From Natronospira bacteriovora (GTDB taxonomy: Bacteria > Pseudomonadota > Gammaproteobacteria > Natronospirales > Natronospiraceae), in assembly GCF_030848495.1 (NCBI RefSeq), contig NZ_JAVDDT010000002.1, positions 186,001-250,000 on the forward strand: a DNA stretch of 64,000 nt. The letters run 5' to 3'. The notes beneath the pieces are model-generated. The model had not been told where the DNA came from, ran no database searches, and saw only the letters and a program-made list of their open reading frames with translations. Positions 17,314 through 24,936 of the stretch are shown piece by piece. A program made the translations under genes and the position numbers. Each line of letters opens with the position of its first letter. Position 1 is the stretch's first letter.

Positions 17314-18324
17314 TCATTCATAACGGGCGGCCAGGGCCCGGGCACCGGCCGCCATTTCCTCGCGCAGTGACTGAGGCTTGATGACCTCAACCGCGGCTGC
17401 AAAGCCCTGCAGCCACCAGCGCAACTGTTTGGTGTTCTGAACCGTGGCGGTGACGCGAATGCGCTCCCCGTCCAGTTCTTCCAGTGTCTGCTGCTTGCTC
17501 AGCGGCGTCTCCTTCAGATGTTGTGCCGCCTGGGCATCGAAATCGGCCACCAGTTCGATCTCCGGGCCTTCCACAATGTCGATGACACCCGAACGCACAT
17601 AGCCGTGCAGATCGAAACCCTTCGGCCGCCAGGCCGTCTCATCAATCAACTCGGCTTCTTCCATGCGGTGCAGGGCCAGCAGTCGCACGTCCTCGTAATC
17701 CGCGAGGGTGCAGGCCAGGTACAGTAGGTGATCGCGCAGAATCAGGCCGAGTGGATTGATGCGGTATTCACGGCCTTCGCCCCCCTTGGAGGCGGCGTGG
17801 TAAACGGCCTGGAAGCGCACACCCTTGAGCAGGGCATCGTAGGCCACGCGAATGGCGTTCTCATCGCCCCGCGGCGGCAGCAGCGGCTGGCTGCGCGGGG
17901 CAATGGCCACCAGCTCCGACCACTCGCTCATGCCGGGTTCGCGATCGCGGATCTCCTCCAGCACATGCCGTGCCCGGTCCAGGTGCTGGTCGAGAAAGCT
18001 GCGCATGTTGTTGGGCAACAGCGGGCGGGAGAACTCGTTCAGCATGAGAAAGGCCAGGGCCGTGGCCGGGCTCATGCTGGGCAGCTCGATCAGGCGGGCA
18101 TCCCTGGCCCAGGACCAGCCGCGCGGCCGGCCGTCGTCATGGGTGACGGGGAAGTACTCGATGAAGGTATTGAGATCCCGCTCCACCGAGCGCTTGGAGA
18201 TGTTGAAGCCTTCATCCTCCAGGCGATCCCGCAGTTCCCCGGCGGTGGTCTTGTAGGGCCAGCGGGGCAGGCGTTCCAGAGTGCGGATGTAACGCAGGGC
18301 GGTCTTGGCAACGTCTTGGCTCAT
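17314..18324 (-). CDS. WYL-domain transcriptional regulator
   Basis: A 336-residue protein of the YafY/PafBC type. The N-terminal winged helix is TTAGELRDRLEDEGFNISKRSVERDL (about residues 23-50). The central WYL region has RINPLGLILRDHLLYLACTL, followed by a C-terminal extension LRWWLQGFAAAVEVI. WYL domains usually bind nucleic acid or a nucleotide ligand. AGGAG lies nine bases before the ATG. Its neighbour downstream is the SIMPL lipoprotein; its targets cannot be told from the sequence. Confidence 0.88.
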   Translation of the reverse strand: MSQDVAKTALRYIRTLERLPRWPYKTTAGELRDRLEDEGFNISKRSVERDLNTFIEYFPVTHDDGRPRGWSWARDARLIELPSMSPATALAFLMLNEFSRPLLPNNMRSFLDQHLDRARHVLEEIRDREPGMSEWSELVAIAPRSQPLLPPRGDENAIRVAYDALLKGVRFQAVYHAASKGGEGREYRINPLGLILRDHLLYLACTLADYEDVRLLALHRMEEAELIDETAWRPKGFDLHGYVRSGVIDIVEGPEIELVADFDAQAAQHLKETPLSKQQTLEELDGERIRVTATVQNTKQLRWWLQGFAAAVEVIKPQSLREEMAAGARALAARYE

Positions 18325-18416
18325 GATGTCCGGCTCCTTCCGGATTTTCCGCCCGGCCCGTAAGTCCGGCGTGGCGGCAGTTTATCGTCAGTGATTGTGA
18401 ACCATGCCAAGCGGCC

Positions 18417-18433
18417 GCGACAACGGCTGTCGC
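18417..18433. repeat. Inverted motif GCGACA-N5-TGTCGC, copy 1
   Basis: A perfect 6-bp inverted repeat about 90 bp upstream of the WYL gene. The same arms and spacing occur at 24508-24524 and 49429-49445. The surrounding gap 18325-18633 (309 bp) contains no other gene that I can support. Confidence 0.55.
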
Positions 18434-18633
18434 AATGGCCGGGATAATGAAGACTATAGCTCAAGGCAGGGCGTCCGATTGGCGGCGCTAAGCGATCGCA
18501 AGAGCTTGGCGTAACAATCGGGCCCGCCAGGCTCACGAGCCGATTGCCTTGCCCGGCGTTCTACCGGAGGATGGGCCTGAACGCATTGATGTCATGCCCG
18601 GGCGCTGACCGGGCTTCACGGAAGGAGTCTGCC

Positions 18634-18792
18634 ATGTCCATCAACAAGACCCGTGGCCTGCTGTATTGGCTGGCGCGACTGCTCGGCGACGTGAACGCCG
18701 TCAAGCGCGGCCGGGTAGGGCGCCGCATCGGCCGCCGCGCCGCCGGCCGCCTGACCGGGCGCGGCCTGGGGCGCCTGTTCCGCCGCTTCTGA
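18634..18792 (+). CDS. Small Arg-rich protein of 52 residues
   Basis: AAGGAG lies seven bases before the ATG. The protein begins SINKTRGLLYWLARLLGD, then becomes very basic, with GRVGRRIGRRAAGRLTGRGL and a final FRRF. This shape recurs in small conserved hypothetical proteins of many bacteria (an amphipathic N-terminal helix and a Gly/Arg/Lys tail). No function is known to me; nucleic-acid or membrane-surface binding is possible. The good ribosome-binding site and recognisable pattern support it as real. Confidence 0.7.
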   Translation: MSINKTRGLLYWLARLLGDVNAVKRGRVGRRIGRRAAGRLTGRGLGRLFRRF

Positions 18793-18799
18793 TCATTTA

Positions 18800-18891
18800 G
18801 CACTATATAGTGCGCATTTAGAGTCTCCTTGTTGGTACAAAAAGATTATATCGATCAATTAAGCGCGCATTATATGAGTGAAATAATGCGC
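18800..18891. promoter_or_regulatory. hipBA operator region
   Basis: A perfect 14-bp palindrome GCACTATATAGTGC lies at 18800-18813. An inverted repeat GCGCATTAT-N9-ATAATGCGC lies at 18865-18891. A TACAAT -10-like box follows at 18901-18906, and the second repeat would cover its -35 region. The positions suit autorepression by the HipB-like protein encoded 48 bp downstream. Confidence 0.6.
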
Positions 18892-18938
18892 AGGATGAGT
18901 TACAATTAGGTCATGAATTGATCGTTGTGAGACACATC

Positions 18939-19313
18939 ATGCGCACAGTGGATTGGAAGTCTCTGAGTGACGAGGGTGTGCTTGGTACCCTCGGCGAGCG
19001 CCTGGCCCGCCATCGCCTGAACCGGAACCTGACTCAAGCCATGGTGGCCCGTGAGGCCGGCGTGGCCCGGCGCACCGTCTCGCGTCTGGAGAACGGCCAT
19101 GCCGTGGACAGCCACAGCCTGATTCGCATCCTGCGCGCCCTGGACCTGCTGGACCGCCTGGATGCCTTCCTACCCGAACCGCTGCCCAGTCCGCTGGCCT
19201 TGGCCGAACGCCGGGGACAGGAGCGACAGCGGGCCCGGCCGGACGCCGAGCCGGTAGCGAAGGGCGTGGCCGATTCCTCCGGCTGGCGCTGGCCGGATGA
19301 GGAGGACCAATGA
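18939..19313 (+). CDS. hipB: HipB-like antitoxin (XRE family)
   Basis: A 124-residue protein with an N-terminal Cro/C1-type helix-turn-helix (about residues 15-70), containing LTQAMVAREAGVARRTVSRLENG. A longer Pro/Arg-rich tail follows, ending in WRWPDEEDQ. In HipBA modules HipB represses its own operon and neutralises the HipA kinase. The stop overlaps the hipA start in an ATGA (19310-19313). An in-frame TTG at 18918 is possible, but the ATG is preferred. Confidence 0.85.
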   Translation: MRTVDWKSLSDEGVLGTLGERLARHRLNRNLTQAMVAREAGVARRTVSRLENGHAVDSHSLIRILRALDLLDRLDAFLPEPLPSPLALAERRGQERQRARPDAEPVAKGVADSSGWRWPDEEDQ

Positions 19314-20635
19314 GCGGTCGTGCTGCCGAAGTCTGGCTCTGGGGTGCACAGATCGGTGCGGTAAGCTGGGATGCCGAGCGGGCCATCGGTGCCTTTGAAT
19401 ACACCCCGGCGTTTCAGGGCAGCGGCATTGAGATCGCGCCGCTGACCATGCCCCTCAAGCCCGGCACACAGCCGCTGATCTACCGCTTCCCGGAACTGGC
19501 ACGCGAGACCTTTCATGGTTTGCCCGGTCTGCTTGCCGATCACCTGCCAGATCGCTTCGGCCACCGAGTCATTGATGCCTGGCTGGCGCGGGAAGGGCGT
19601 TCACCAGCGGATTTCAGCCCCGTAGATCGTCTGCTTTATATCGGCCGCCGCGCCATGGGCGCGCTCGAGTTTCGGCCGCCCGAAAGCCGGGTGCGCAAGG
19701 CCCAGCCCATCGATCTCGCCGCCCTCGTGGCCCTGGCCAACGACATCCTGGCGGAGCGGGAAGATTTCAGCACCGAACTGGGTCTGGACGAGGCCGAACA
19801 CCGTGAGGCCATGAACGATATTCTGCAGGTAGGGGTCTCCGCCGGTGGGGCCCGGGCCAAGGCCATCATTGCCTGGAACTCCCGGACCAATGAAATTCGT
19901 TCCGGCCAGATCGATGTGCCGGAAGGTTTCGAGCACTGGCTGCTCAAGTTCGACGGCATCAGTCACAATCGTGATCGCGAGGCCCTGGCCGACCCCCAGG
20001 GCTATGGCCTGATCGAATACGCCTATTACCGCATGGCCCGTGCCGCCGGAATTGAAATGAGTGAGTGCCGTCTGCTGCAGGAGAACGGCCGCCACCATTT
20101 CATGACCCGCCGTTTTGATCGCAGCGAGAACGGTGGCCGCCTGCACATGCTCTCCCTCTGCGGCATGGCTCACCTGGATTACAACGAAGCCGGTGCCCAT
20201 GGTTATGAACAGGCCTTCCAGGTCATTGAGCAGTTGGGCATGGGCAAGGATGCCATTGAAGAACAGTTCCGGCGCATGGCCTTCAATGTCCTGGCCCGCA
20301 ATCAGGATGACCACACCCGCAACATCGCCTTCTTGATGGACCGCCGTGGCCGATGGCATCTGTCCCCGGCCTTTGATCTCACCCTGGCCTATAACCCCCG
20401 GGGGCAGTGGACCCATCGTCACCAGATGAGCATCAACGGCAAGCGTGATGACTTCCACCGCGACGACCTCCTGACGGTGGCCGAGCGTTTTCGCATCACC
20501 CGCCCGCGCGCCCGGGACATCCTGAGAACCGTCGATGACGCCATCGCTCGCTGGCCGGAGTTCGGGGAGGAAGCTGGAATCGACGGCGATGGCATCCGTC
20601 AGATCGGCGGCTTGCATCGGCGTCTCTCCGGCTGA
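19310..20635 (+). CDS. hipA: HipA-family serine/threonine kinase toxin
   Basis: A 441-residue HipA fold. The N-subdomain contains LLADHLPDRFGHRVIDAWLA. The P-loop-like GVSAGGARAKAI is followed by WLLKFDGI with the ATP-binding Lys. The catalytic segment is FNVLARNQDDHTRNIAFL, and the metal-binding segment is LSPAFDLTLAYN. HipA kinases in E. coli phosphorylate glutamyl-tRNA synthetase and cause growth arrest; the substrate here is unknown. The gene is translationally coupled to hipB and ends at the terminator at 20658-20685. Confidence 0.9.
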   Translation: MSGRAAEVWLWGAQIGAVSWDAERAIGAFEYTPAFQGSGIEIAPLTMPLKPGTQPLIYRFPELARETFHGLPGLLADHLPDRFGHRVIDAWLAREGRSPADFSPVDRLLYIGRRAMGALEFRPPESRVRKAQPIDLAALVALANDILAEREDFSTELGLDEAEHREAMNDILQVGVSAGGARAKAIIAWNSRTNEIRSGQIDVPEGFEHWLLKFDGISHNRDREALADPQGYGLIEYAYYRMARAAGIEMSECRLLQENGRHHFMTRRFDRSENGGRLHMLSLCGMAHLDYNEAGAHGYEQAFQVIEQLGMGKDAIEEQFRRMAFNVLARNQDDHTRNIAFLMDRRGRWHLSPAFDLTLAYNPRGQWTHRHQMSINGKRDDFHRDDLLTVAERFRITRPRARDILRTVDDAIARWPEFGEEAGIDGDGIRQIGGLHRRLSG

Positions 20636-20657
20636 CCTCGATCAAGCAGGATGCAAA

Positions 20658-20685
20658 AAGAAAGGGGCCACAGGGCCCCTTTCTT
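20658..20685. terminator. Bidirectional terminator between hipA and the DUF411 gene
   Basis: A perfect 12-bp stem AAGAAAGGGGCC / GGCCCCTTTCTT encloses a four-base loop. The A-run at 20655-20659 gives a U-run on the minus strand, so it is best for the convergent DUF411 gene but can serve both. Confidence 0.8.
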
Positions 20686-20706
20686 CAATTCATTCCTGAG
20701 CGGCGC

Positions 20707-21192
20707 TCAGTCCCGGTGATAACTGGCAAACACCGTGGTGCTGCCATCCGGCTGGAAGGCCAGCACGTCGTAGGGGTCATAACGGTCGCCGTGCTCCATG
20801 CCCGGTGAACCGATGGGCATGCCGGGCACCGTCAGGCCGGCTACATCCGGGCGTTCTTCCAGCAGGCGAATGATCTGCTCCGCCGGCACATGACCCTCGA
20901 TGGCGTAGCCGTCAATGAAGGCCGTGTGGCAGGAGGCCAGACCGAAATCCAGCCCCGCCTCGCGCTTCTTCTCGTTCAGCTCCCGGTGGCTGATGTCATG
21001 GGCCGTAACGGCAAAGCCGGCGTCCTTCACGTGATCCACCCAGACCTCGCAGCAACCGCAGGTTTCGGTCTTGTAGACCACCATCTCCGGCAGGCCATCG
21101 GCGCCTTCATTGGCGTCCGAACAGGCCGCCAGGCCGATCAGCAGCAAGGGCAGGGCCAGGAGGAGGGCGGGCAAGTAATTCCGTGCAGTCAT
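20707..21192 (-). CDS. DUF411 metal-binding lipoprotein
   Basis: A 161-residue protein with a signal peptide and lipobox LAAC, then a thioredoxin-like DUF411 domain. The domain has VYKTETCGCCEVWVDHV, where CGCC is the likely metal site, then GLASCHTAFIDGYAIEGHVP and a closing VPGMPIGSPGMEHG. DUF411 proteins are often found with copper or other metal resistance genes. None is adjacent here, so the metal is an inference from the family. The ATG at 21192 directly follows a TTG; GGGGA is upstream. Confidence 0.85.
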   Translation of the reverse strand: MTARNYLPALLLALPLLLIGLAACSDANEGADGLPEMVVYKTETCGCCEVWVDHVKDAGFAVTAHDISHRELNEKKREAGLDFGLASCHTAFIDGYAIEGHVPAEQIIRLLEERPDVAGLTVPGMPIGSPGMEHGDRYDPYDVLAFQPDGSTTVFASYHRD

Positions 21193-21349
21193 CAAGCATC
21201 CCCGAATGTGTTCGCCACGGCGGGCGGTAGAAAAAGGCCAACGCCGGTTTCATCCCTTTTGAGCCGGCCACGCCCGTTCGGTTCCCATAAAAGGCGCGAG
21301 GCCGGCATTCTAGCCGGCCCCGCCGCATTCGTCATGCGCCGGTTCAGCG

Positions 21350-21547
21350 CTAGGACGATTCATACTCGAAGATATCCTCAATCCGGCAGTCGAACAGCCG
21401 GGCCATCCGGAAGGCCGTATCCAGGGCCGGGTCATACTTGCCCTTCTCGATGGCGTTGATGGTCTGGCGACTGACACCCAGCTCATCGGCCAGGGTCTGC
21501 TGGGTCCAGTCCCGCTCCGCTCGCAGTACCTTGAGTCGATTCTTCAT
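21350..21547 (-). CDS. Small XRE-family regulator
   Basis: A 65-residue stand-alone helix-turn-helix with LTLADELGVSRQTINAIEKGKYDP-type sequence (here QQTLADELGVSRQTINAIEK) and the ending CRIEDIFEYES. This compact class usually pairs with a small integral membrane protein. The start overlaps the stop of the membrane-protein gene in an ATGA (21544-21547). The probable binding site is the 16-bp palindrome upstream of the pair at 21970-21985. Confidence 0.85.
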   Translation of the reverse strand: MKNRLKVLRAERDWTQQTLADELGVSRQTINAIEKGKYDPALDTAFRMARLFDCRIEDIFEYESS

Positions 21548-21936
21548 TGGTAGCGCTTCCATACCAGGGTGTAAGTCGCACTCCAGCCCGCCAGGGAGAA
21601 CGCCCCCCACCAGACCGGGTTGATCGCCGGCAGGCCGGCCATGGCTTCCAGAATGCCCCAGCAAAGGGTGCCCGCCGAGAACACCGTCAAAATGGCCACC
21701 GCCGCAATACCGGCCGCCCGCCGCTCCAGTTCATCCCCGCACAGGAACAGCCGCAGACTGGCCCAGACCAGCAGCAGTACCGCCGCCACCGGCAGCAGTG
21801 CCACCAGCGTGTGGCCCGCCCCCTCGCTCAGTACCGAGCCCTGCAGCCAGGTGGCCAGCAAAAGGGCCACCACATAGAAGCCCATCGCCCCCAGAAAGGT
21901 CAGCGTGGCCCGTCGTTTTTTCGTTTGCAGTGTCAT
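21544..21936 (-). CDS. Four-helix membrane protein paired with the XRE regulator
   Basis: A 130-residue integral membrane protein with four predicted helices: FLGAMGFYVVALLLATWL, TLVALLPVAAVLLLVW, IAAVAILTVFSAGTLCW and a C-terminal WGAFSLAGWSATYTLVW. Function is unknown. It is the first gene of a two-gene operon with the small regulator. GAGG lies eight bases upstream of the ATG. I do not recognise a named family with confidence. Confidence 0.75.
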   Translation of the reverse strand: MTLQTKKRRATLTFLGAMGFYVVALLLATWLQGSVLSEGAGHTLVALLPVAAVLLLVWASLRLFLCGDELERRAAGIAAVAILTVFSAGTLCWGILEAMAGLPAINPVWWGAFSLAGWSATYTLVWKRYQ

Positions 21937-21969
21937 GCTCTCATCCTCGTTAAGTTATCCAGTCAAAAG

Positions 21970-21985
21970 GTAAAGCGCGCTTTAC
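21970..21985. promoter_or_regulatory. 16-bp palindromic operator GTAAAGCGCGCTTTAC
   Basis: A perfect palindrome 34 bp upstream of the start of the membrane-protein/XRE operon. It is the obvious candidate for the XRE regulator's own operator. The rest of the gap 21937-22170 has no gene I can support. Confidence 0.65.
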
Positions 21986-22170
21986 AATTTGAAAGGTAGG
22001 CGGCCCTCAGGAAAATGTCAAGTGAGCTAGACAAAAAGACGCGTGAAGATGACTCATTGGTGGTCATCCGACATGGTGTAATTCATGGTTCATAATGGGT
22101 AAGCCAGCCAGAAACTCGCGAACAGCCGCTATTTCGCGGTCCGAATTCTCGAAACCTTCGGGAGGGCGCC

Positions 22171-22656
22171 ATGAAACTGGAAGGTTCCTGTCACTGCGGT
22201 GCCGTGCGGTTTACCTGCGAATCCCGCGCACCCTATCCCTTCATGCACTGCTACTGCAGCATCTGCCGCAAGCTCGTCGGCGGTGGCGGCTTCGCCATCA
22301 ACCTGCACGCCGATGCCAACAGCCTGTCCATCGAAGGGGAAGAGCACATCAGCGTCTACCGTGCCTGGATGAACCACCCCACACGCAGCCAGCGCAGCGA
22401 GGGCGAACGCCGCTTTTGCCGCCACTGCGGCAGCATGCTCTGGGTTCAGGACCCCAACTGGCCCGAGTTGATGCACCCCTTCGCCTCGGCCATCGACACC
22501 CCGCTGCCCGAGCCACCCGAACGGATCCACATGATGCTCGATTCCAAACCCGCCTGGGTGCCCGTGCCCCACGGCGAGTATGACCGCCATTTCGATGGCT
22601 ACCCGGACGAATCACTCGAGGCGTGGCACCAGCGGCACGGCCTGCTCATGGACTAG
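22171..22656 (+). CDS. GFA-family zinc-binding protein
   Basis: A 161-residue protein with the GFA (glutathione-dependent formaldehyde-activating enzyme-like) fold. Cysteine groups are SCHCGAVRF near the start, CYCSICRK at about residues 28-35, and FCRHCGS near residue 86. The Cys pattern should bind zinc. Most GFA-like proteins are not formaldehyde enzymes and have no defined substrate. GGGAGG lies five bases before the ATG. It appears to be a single gene. Confidence 0.85.
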   Translation: MKLEGSCHCGAVRFTCESRAPYPFMHCYCSICRKLVGGGGFAINLHADANSLSIEGEEHISVYRAWMNHPTRSQRSEGERRFCRHCGSMLWVQDPNWPELMHPFASAIDTPLPEPPERIHMMLDSKPAWVPVPHGEYDRHFDGYPDESLEAWHQRHGLLMD

Positions 22657-22761
22657 CGTCACGCAGACAGCCAGCTTCAGGCGATCGTCGTGGCGGGCCA
22701 TGCCCGGGCAACTCTGGCATCATGAGGGCATCTCAGACCCATCCGCCAGCACGGAATCACC

Positions 22762-23514
22762 ATGACCGACATCCCCACGCTCGACGAGAAGAACACCGGT
22801 CAGCTGGACGCGCTCCTGAAGCGTTACAGCAACCAGCCAGAGATTCAGGGCTACCCGGAAGCCGCCGGCTTCCTCTTCGCCATCGTCAACGGCCCCGGCA
22901 AGATGGACCCCGAAGCCTGGATGCCCTTCCTGCTGGGTGAAGAGCCCCCGGAAGTGCACAAGCCGGAAGACATGGACGCCCTGATGGATCGCCTCCTCAG
23001 CCTGTATTACTGGACGGCCAGGGACAGTCAGGGCGAACACGCACCCGGCTTTCCCCCGGGTGTGCCTCTTTCAGACAAGGCCGAAGACAACATCACCGCC
23101 GACGCCCCCCTGAGCCGCTGGTCCCGCGGCTTCATCCACGGCATGGGCGTGGTCGCCCCGGAATGGGAACGCCAGCTGCCGCAAGAATTTCACCAGGACT
23201 TCTATTACGCCCTGATGGTCATGACCGCCTTCGAGAAAAAGGCCGCCGTGGAGGAGCTGCATGAAGACTACCTGGCTGAAGAGGGCCAGGACGAACAAAT
23301 GTCCTTCACCGACTACCTCCAGGAACTGCAGGAATCCCTGCCCGACGCCATGGACTGCTACGCCTTCGTCGGCAACCATGTTCGCCACCACCAGGCCCGT
23401 GAAGCCAAATCAAAAGGTCGCCGAGCAAAGAGCAAACCCGGCCGCAACGATCCCTGCCCCTGCGGCAGTGGCAAGAAATACAAGAAGTGCTGCGGCGATG
23501 CCAGCGTGCATTAG
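22762..23514 (+). CDS. UPF0149/YecA-family protein with SEC-C motif
   Basis: A 250-residue protein. The N-terminal region is YecA/UPF0149-like, with [20 protein letters not shown] at about residues 112-131. The C-terminus is a basic linker followed by a SEC-C zinc motif ([15 protein letters not shown]), as at the end of SecA. SEC-C tails can bind zinc and ribosome or SecB partners. The cellular role of the family is not established. Confidence 0.85.
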   Translation: MTDIPTLDEKNTGQLDALLKRYSNQPEIQGYPEAAGFLFAIVNGPGKMDPEAWMPFLLGEEPPEVHKPEDMDALMDRLLSLYYWTARDSQGEHAPGFPPGVPLSDKAEDNITADAPLSRWSRGFIHGMGVVAPEWERQLPQEFHQDFYYALMVMTAFEKKAAVEELHEDYLAEEGQDEQMSFTDYLQELQESLPDAMDCYAFVGNHVRHHQAREAKSKGRRAKSKPGRNDPCPCGSGKKYKKCCGDASVH

Positions 23515-23635
23515 CCTGCGCACCCCTGGCGACCTTGTCCCCGCCATCATCGAAATCATGATGGACAACGCCCAGGAACACTGGGGCGAAGCCTGCTACC
23601 CCGTCCGCCAGTCCTGACGCGCAATAAACACTGAT

Positions 23636-23662
23636 GTGAGAGGGGCATTCCTGCCCCGACAC
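23636..23662. repeat. REP-like hairpin, copy 1
   Basis: GTGAGAG is followed by the hairpin GGGGCA-TTCC-TGCCCC (23642-23657) and then GACAC. The same sequence with a GTGGGAG head occurs in reverse at 26705-26726. It lies in the 214-bp gap between the YecA-like gene and higA. Confidence 0.65.
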
Positions 23663-23728
23663 AATTGCCCGCAGAACAGCGGCGCTGTAAACGTGCTAAA
23701 CGACCTGCCAGCCGATCGCTTGAGTAAT

Positions 23729-24097
23729 TCAGGAAGCCTCATCCAACGGCTGGATGAGGCTCTCCAGGGGGATGTCCAGGCCAGCATGCAGCCGGCGGAT
23801 CATTTGAAGGGAGAGGCCGCGCTTGCCGTTAAGCACTTCCGCCACCCGACCACTGTGGCCGATGTACGGCTCCAGATCTTTCCGGGTCAAGCCCTGCTGC
23901 TCCATGCGAAAGCGAATCGCGCTGAGCGGGTCCGGTGCATCAATTCGGTGGACACGCGCCTCATAGGCCGCCAGCAGGGTCGCCAGAACATCCAGCTCGT
24001 CGGCCTCCTCGGAACCCGGCTCTGCATCCATCAGCGCCTCGACCCGAGCCAAAGCCGCCTCATAGTCCTGCTCATTGTGAATAGGCCGGATATTCAT
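23729..24097 (-). CDS. higA: HigA-like antitoxin
   Basis: A 122-residue protein. The N-terminal half has a toxin-binding region, and the C-terminal half has a Cro/C1 helix-turn-helix including GLTRKDLEPYIGHSGRVAEVLNGKRGLSLQMIRRLH, which is typical of HigA proteins. It follows higB on the same strand with stop and start overlapping as TAATG. The toxin-first order is the HigBA hallmark. It probably represses the promoter at 24424-24452. Confidence 0.88.
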   Translation of the reverse strand: MNIRPIHNEQDYEAALARVEALMDAEPGSEEADELDVLATLLAAYEARVHRIDAPDPLSAIRFRMEQQGLTRKDLEPYIGHSGRVAEVLNGKRGLSLQMIRRLHAGLDIPLESLIQPLDEAS

Positions 24098-24390
24098 TAC
24101 ACCGTCTCCACATCAATATGATCGTATTCCGCGTGGGTACCGATAAACCGCACGAATACAATCCCATTGTCATATCGCACATGAACAACCAGGCGATACT
24201 TGTTGCCTCCAATGTTGAAAACAACCCGGTTGTTGCCAACGAAGCTGGCTGATCGGTATCGATCCTTGATGTCCTGAGGCTGCCGCCAGCGAGCGGCCTC
24301 GGCTTCCGTATGCCACGCCTTCAGCGGCCCCTCCGCATCGGGATGCTTCTCCCAGAACCGCCGCAGCGTGCGCTTCGCTATCACCCGCAC
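24097..24390 (-). CDS. higB: HigB-like mRNA interferase toxin (RelE superfamily)
   Basis: A 97-residue HigB-type protein with the family pattern RFWEKHPDAEGPLKAWHTEA, WRQPQDIKDRYRSASFVGNNRVVFNIGGNKYRL and FVRFIGTHAEYDHI. HigB cleaves mRNA on the ribosome. The proper start is a GTG at 24390, with GGGGG six bases upstream; it gives the standard family length. An open frame runs further 5' but is not family-like. Confidence 0.88.
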   Translation of the reverse strand: MRVIAKRTLRRFWEKHPDAEGPLKAWHTEAEAARWRQPQDIKDRYRSASFVGNNRVVFNIGGNKYRLVVHVRYDNGIVFVRFIGTHAEYDHIDVETV

Positions 24391-24423
24391 GCGTCCCCCT
24401 TTCTTCTCTGCTCGTTTAGTCCA

Positions 24424-24452
24424 ACCATAGCGACTCCCAAAATGGGAGTCAA
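24424..24452 (-). promoter_or_regulatory. higBA promoter and overlapping operator
   Basis: On the minus strand TTGACT (24452-24447) and TATGGT (24429-24424) are separated by 17 bp. The perfect inverted repeat GACTCCCA-N3-TGGGAGTC (24432-24450) covers the -35 box and spacer. This is the geometry expected for HigA autorepression. Confidence 0.7.
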
Positions 24453-24507
24453 GTCCGCAGCAGGGTCCAATGGATTGGATAAAGGCCATTCCCGACCCCA
24501 TTTGGTT

Positions 24508-24524
24508 GCGACATAGTTTGTCGC
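24508..24524. repeat. Inverted motif GCGACA-N5-TGTCGC, copy 2
   Basis: It is identical in 15 of 17 bases to the copy at 49429-49445. It lies upstream of higB, outside the promoter. Confidence 0.55.
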
Positions 24525-24649
24525 TACCTGCCTCCATACTGGATTCTGAGGTGCACTCCACCCGGTTGGGCCTTTGGCACTGACAGGGAAGCGGTGGGGT
24601 GCATCCCCCTTTTCTGCATGGCAATCCAGTCGAACGCAGGGAGCACCCC

Positions 24650-24838
24650 ATGAACAAGCACACCGAATTCGAAACCGGCACCCAGGCCACCCTGGCCAGC
24701 ACTGGCGAAAAGGCCCACATTCTCTACCGCGTCCACGACGGCCAGACCGGCACCACCCGCTAACGCTGCGTCCTCCCGCCCCAGGCACCGGGGCATCGCC
24801 TCAGAGTCCAGACCATCGCGGCCAAGCGCCTCAGCTGA
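24650..24838 (+). pseudogene. Short gene broken by an in-frame TAA
   Basis: GGGAG lies upstream of the ATG at 24650. The frame encodes 37 residues (ending QTGTTR), then a TAA at 24761-24763. The same frame continues for 24 more codons with protein-like sequence (CVLPPQAPGHRLRVQTIAAKRLS) to a TGA at 24836-24838. A TAC-to-TAA change would explain it. The intact protein would be 62 residues. I do not recognise the family. Alternatively the 37-residue form is the real product. The rest of the 24391-24936 gap holds the higBA promoter and hairpins. Confidence 0.45.
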
Positions 24839-24880
24839 GCACCTACCCAGAGATCGGGAAACACCTGGGCATATTTCATC

Positions 24881-24916
24881 GTTTACATAGAAAGTAAAAA
24901 TGCTAAGCTTGTAAAC
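24881..24916. promoter_or_regulatory. Inverted repeat GTTTACA-N22-TGTAAAC upstream of the XRE-ImmA/IrrE gene
   Basis: Perfect 7-bp arms lie at 24881-24887 and 24910-24916, ending 20 bp before the start codon. TTTACA could also be a -35 box. It is a candidate operator for the XRE domain encoded next to it. Confidence 0.55.
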
Positions 24917-24936
24917 ATTCGAGAGGAGGGATGCTC

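Noticed and set aside
23523-23617. Possible gene fragment (frame encoding PGDLVPAIIEIMMDNAQEHWGE)
   Set aside because: The sequence looks protein-like but is short, has no start with a ribosome-binding site, and I cannot match it to a family.
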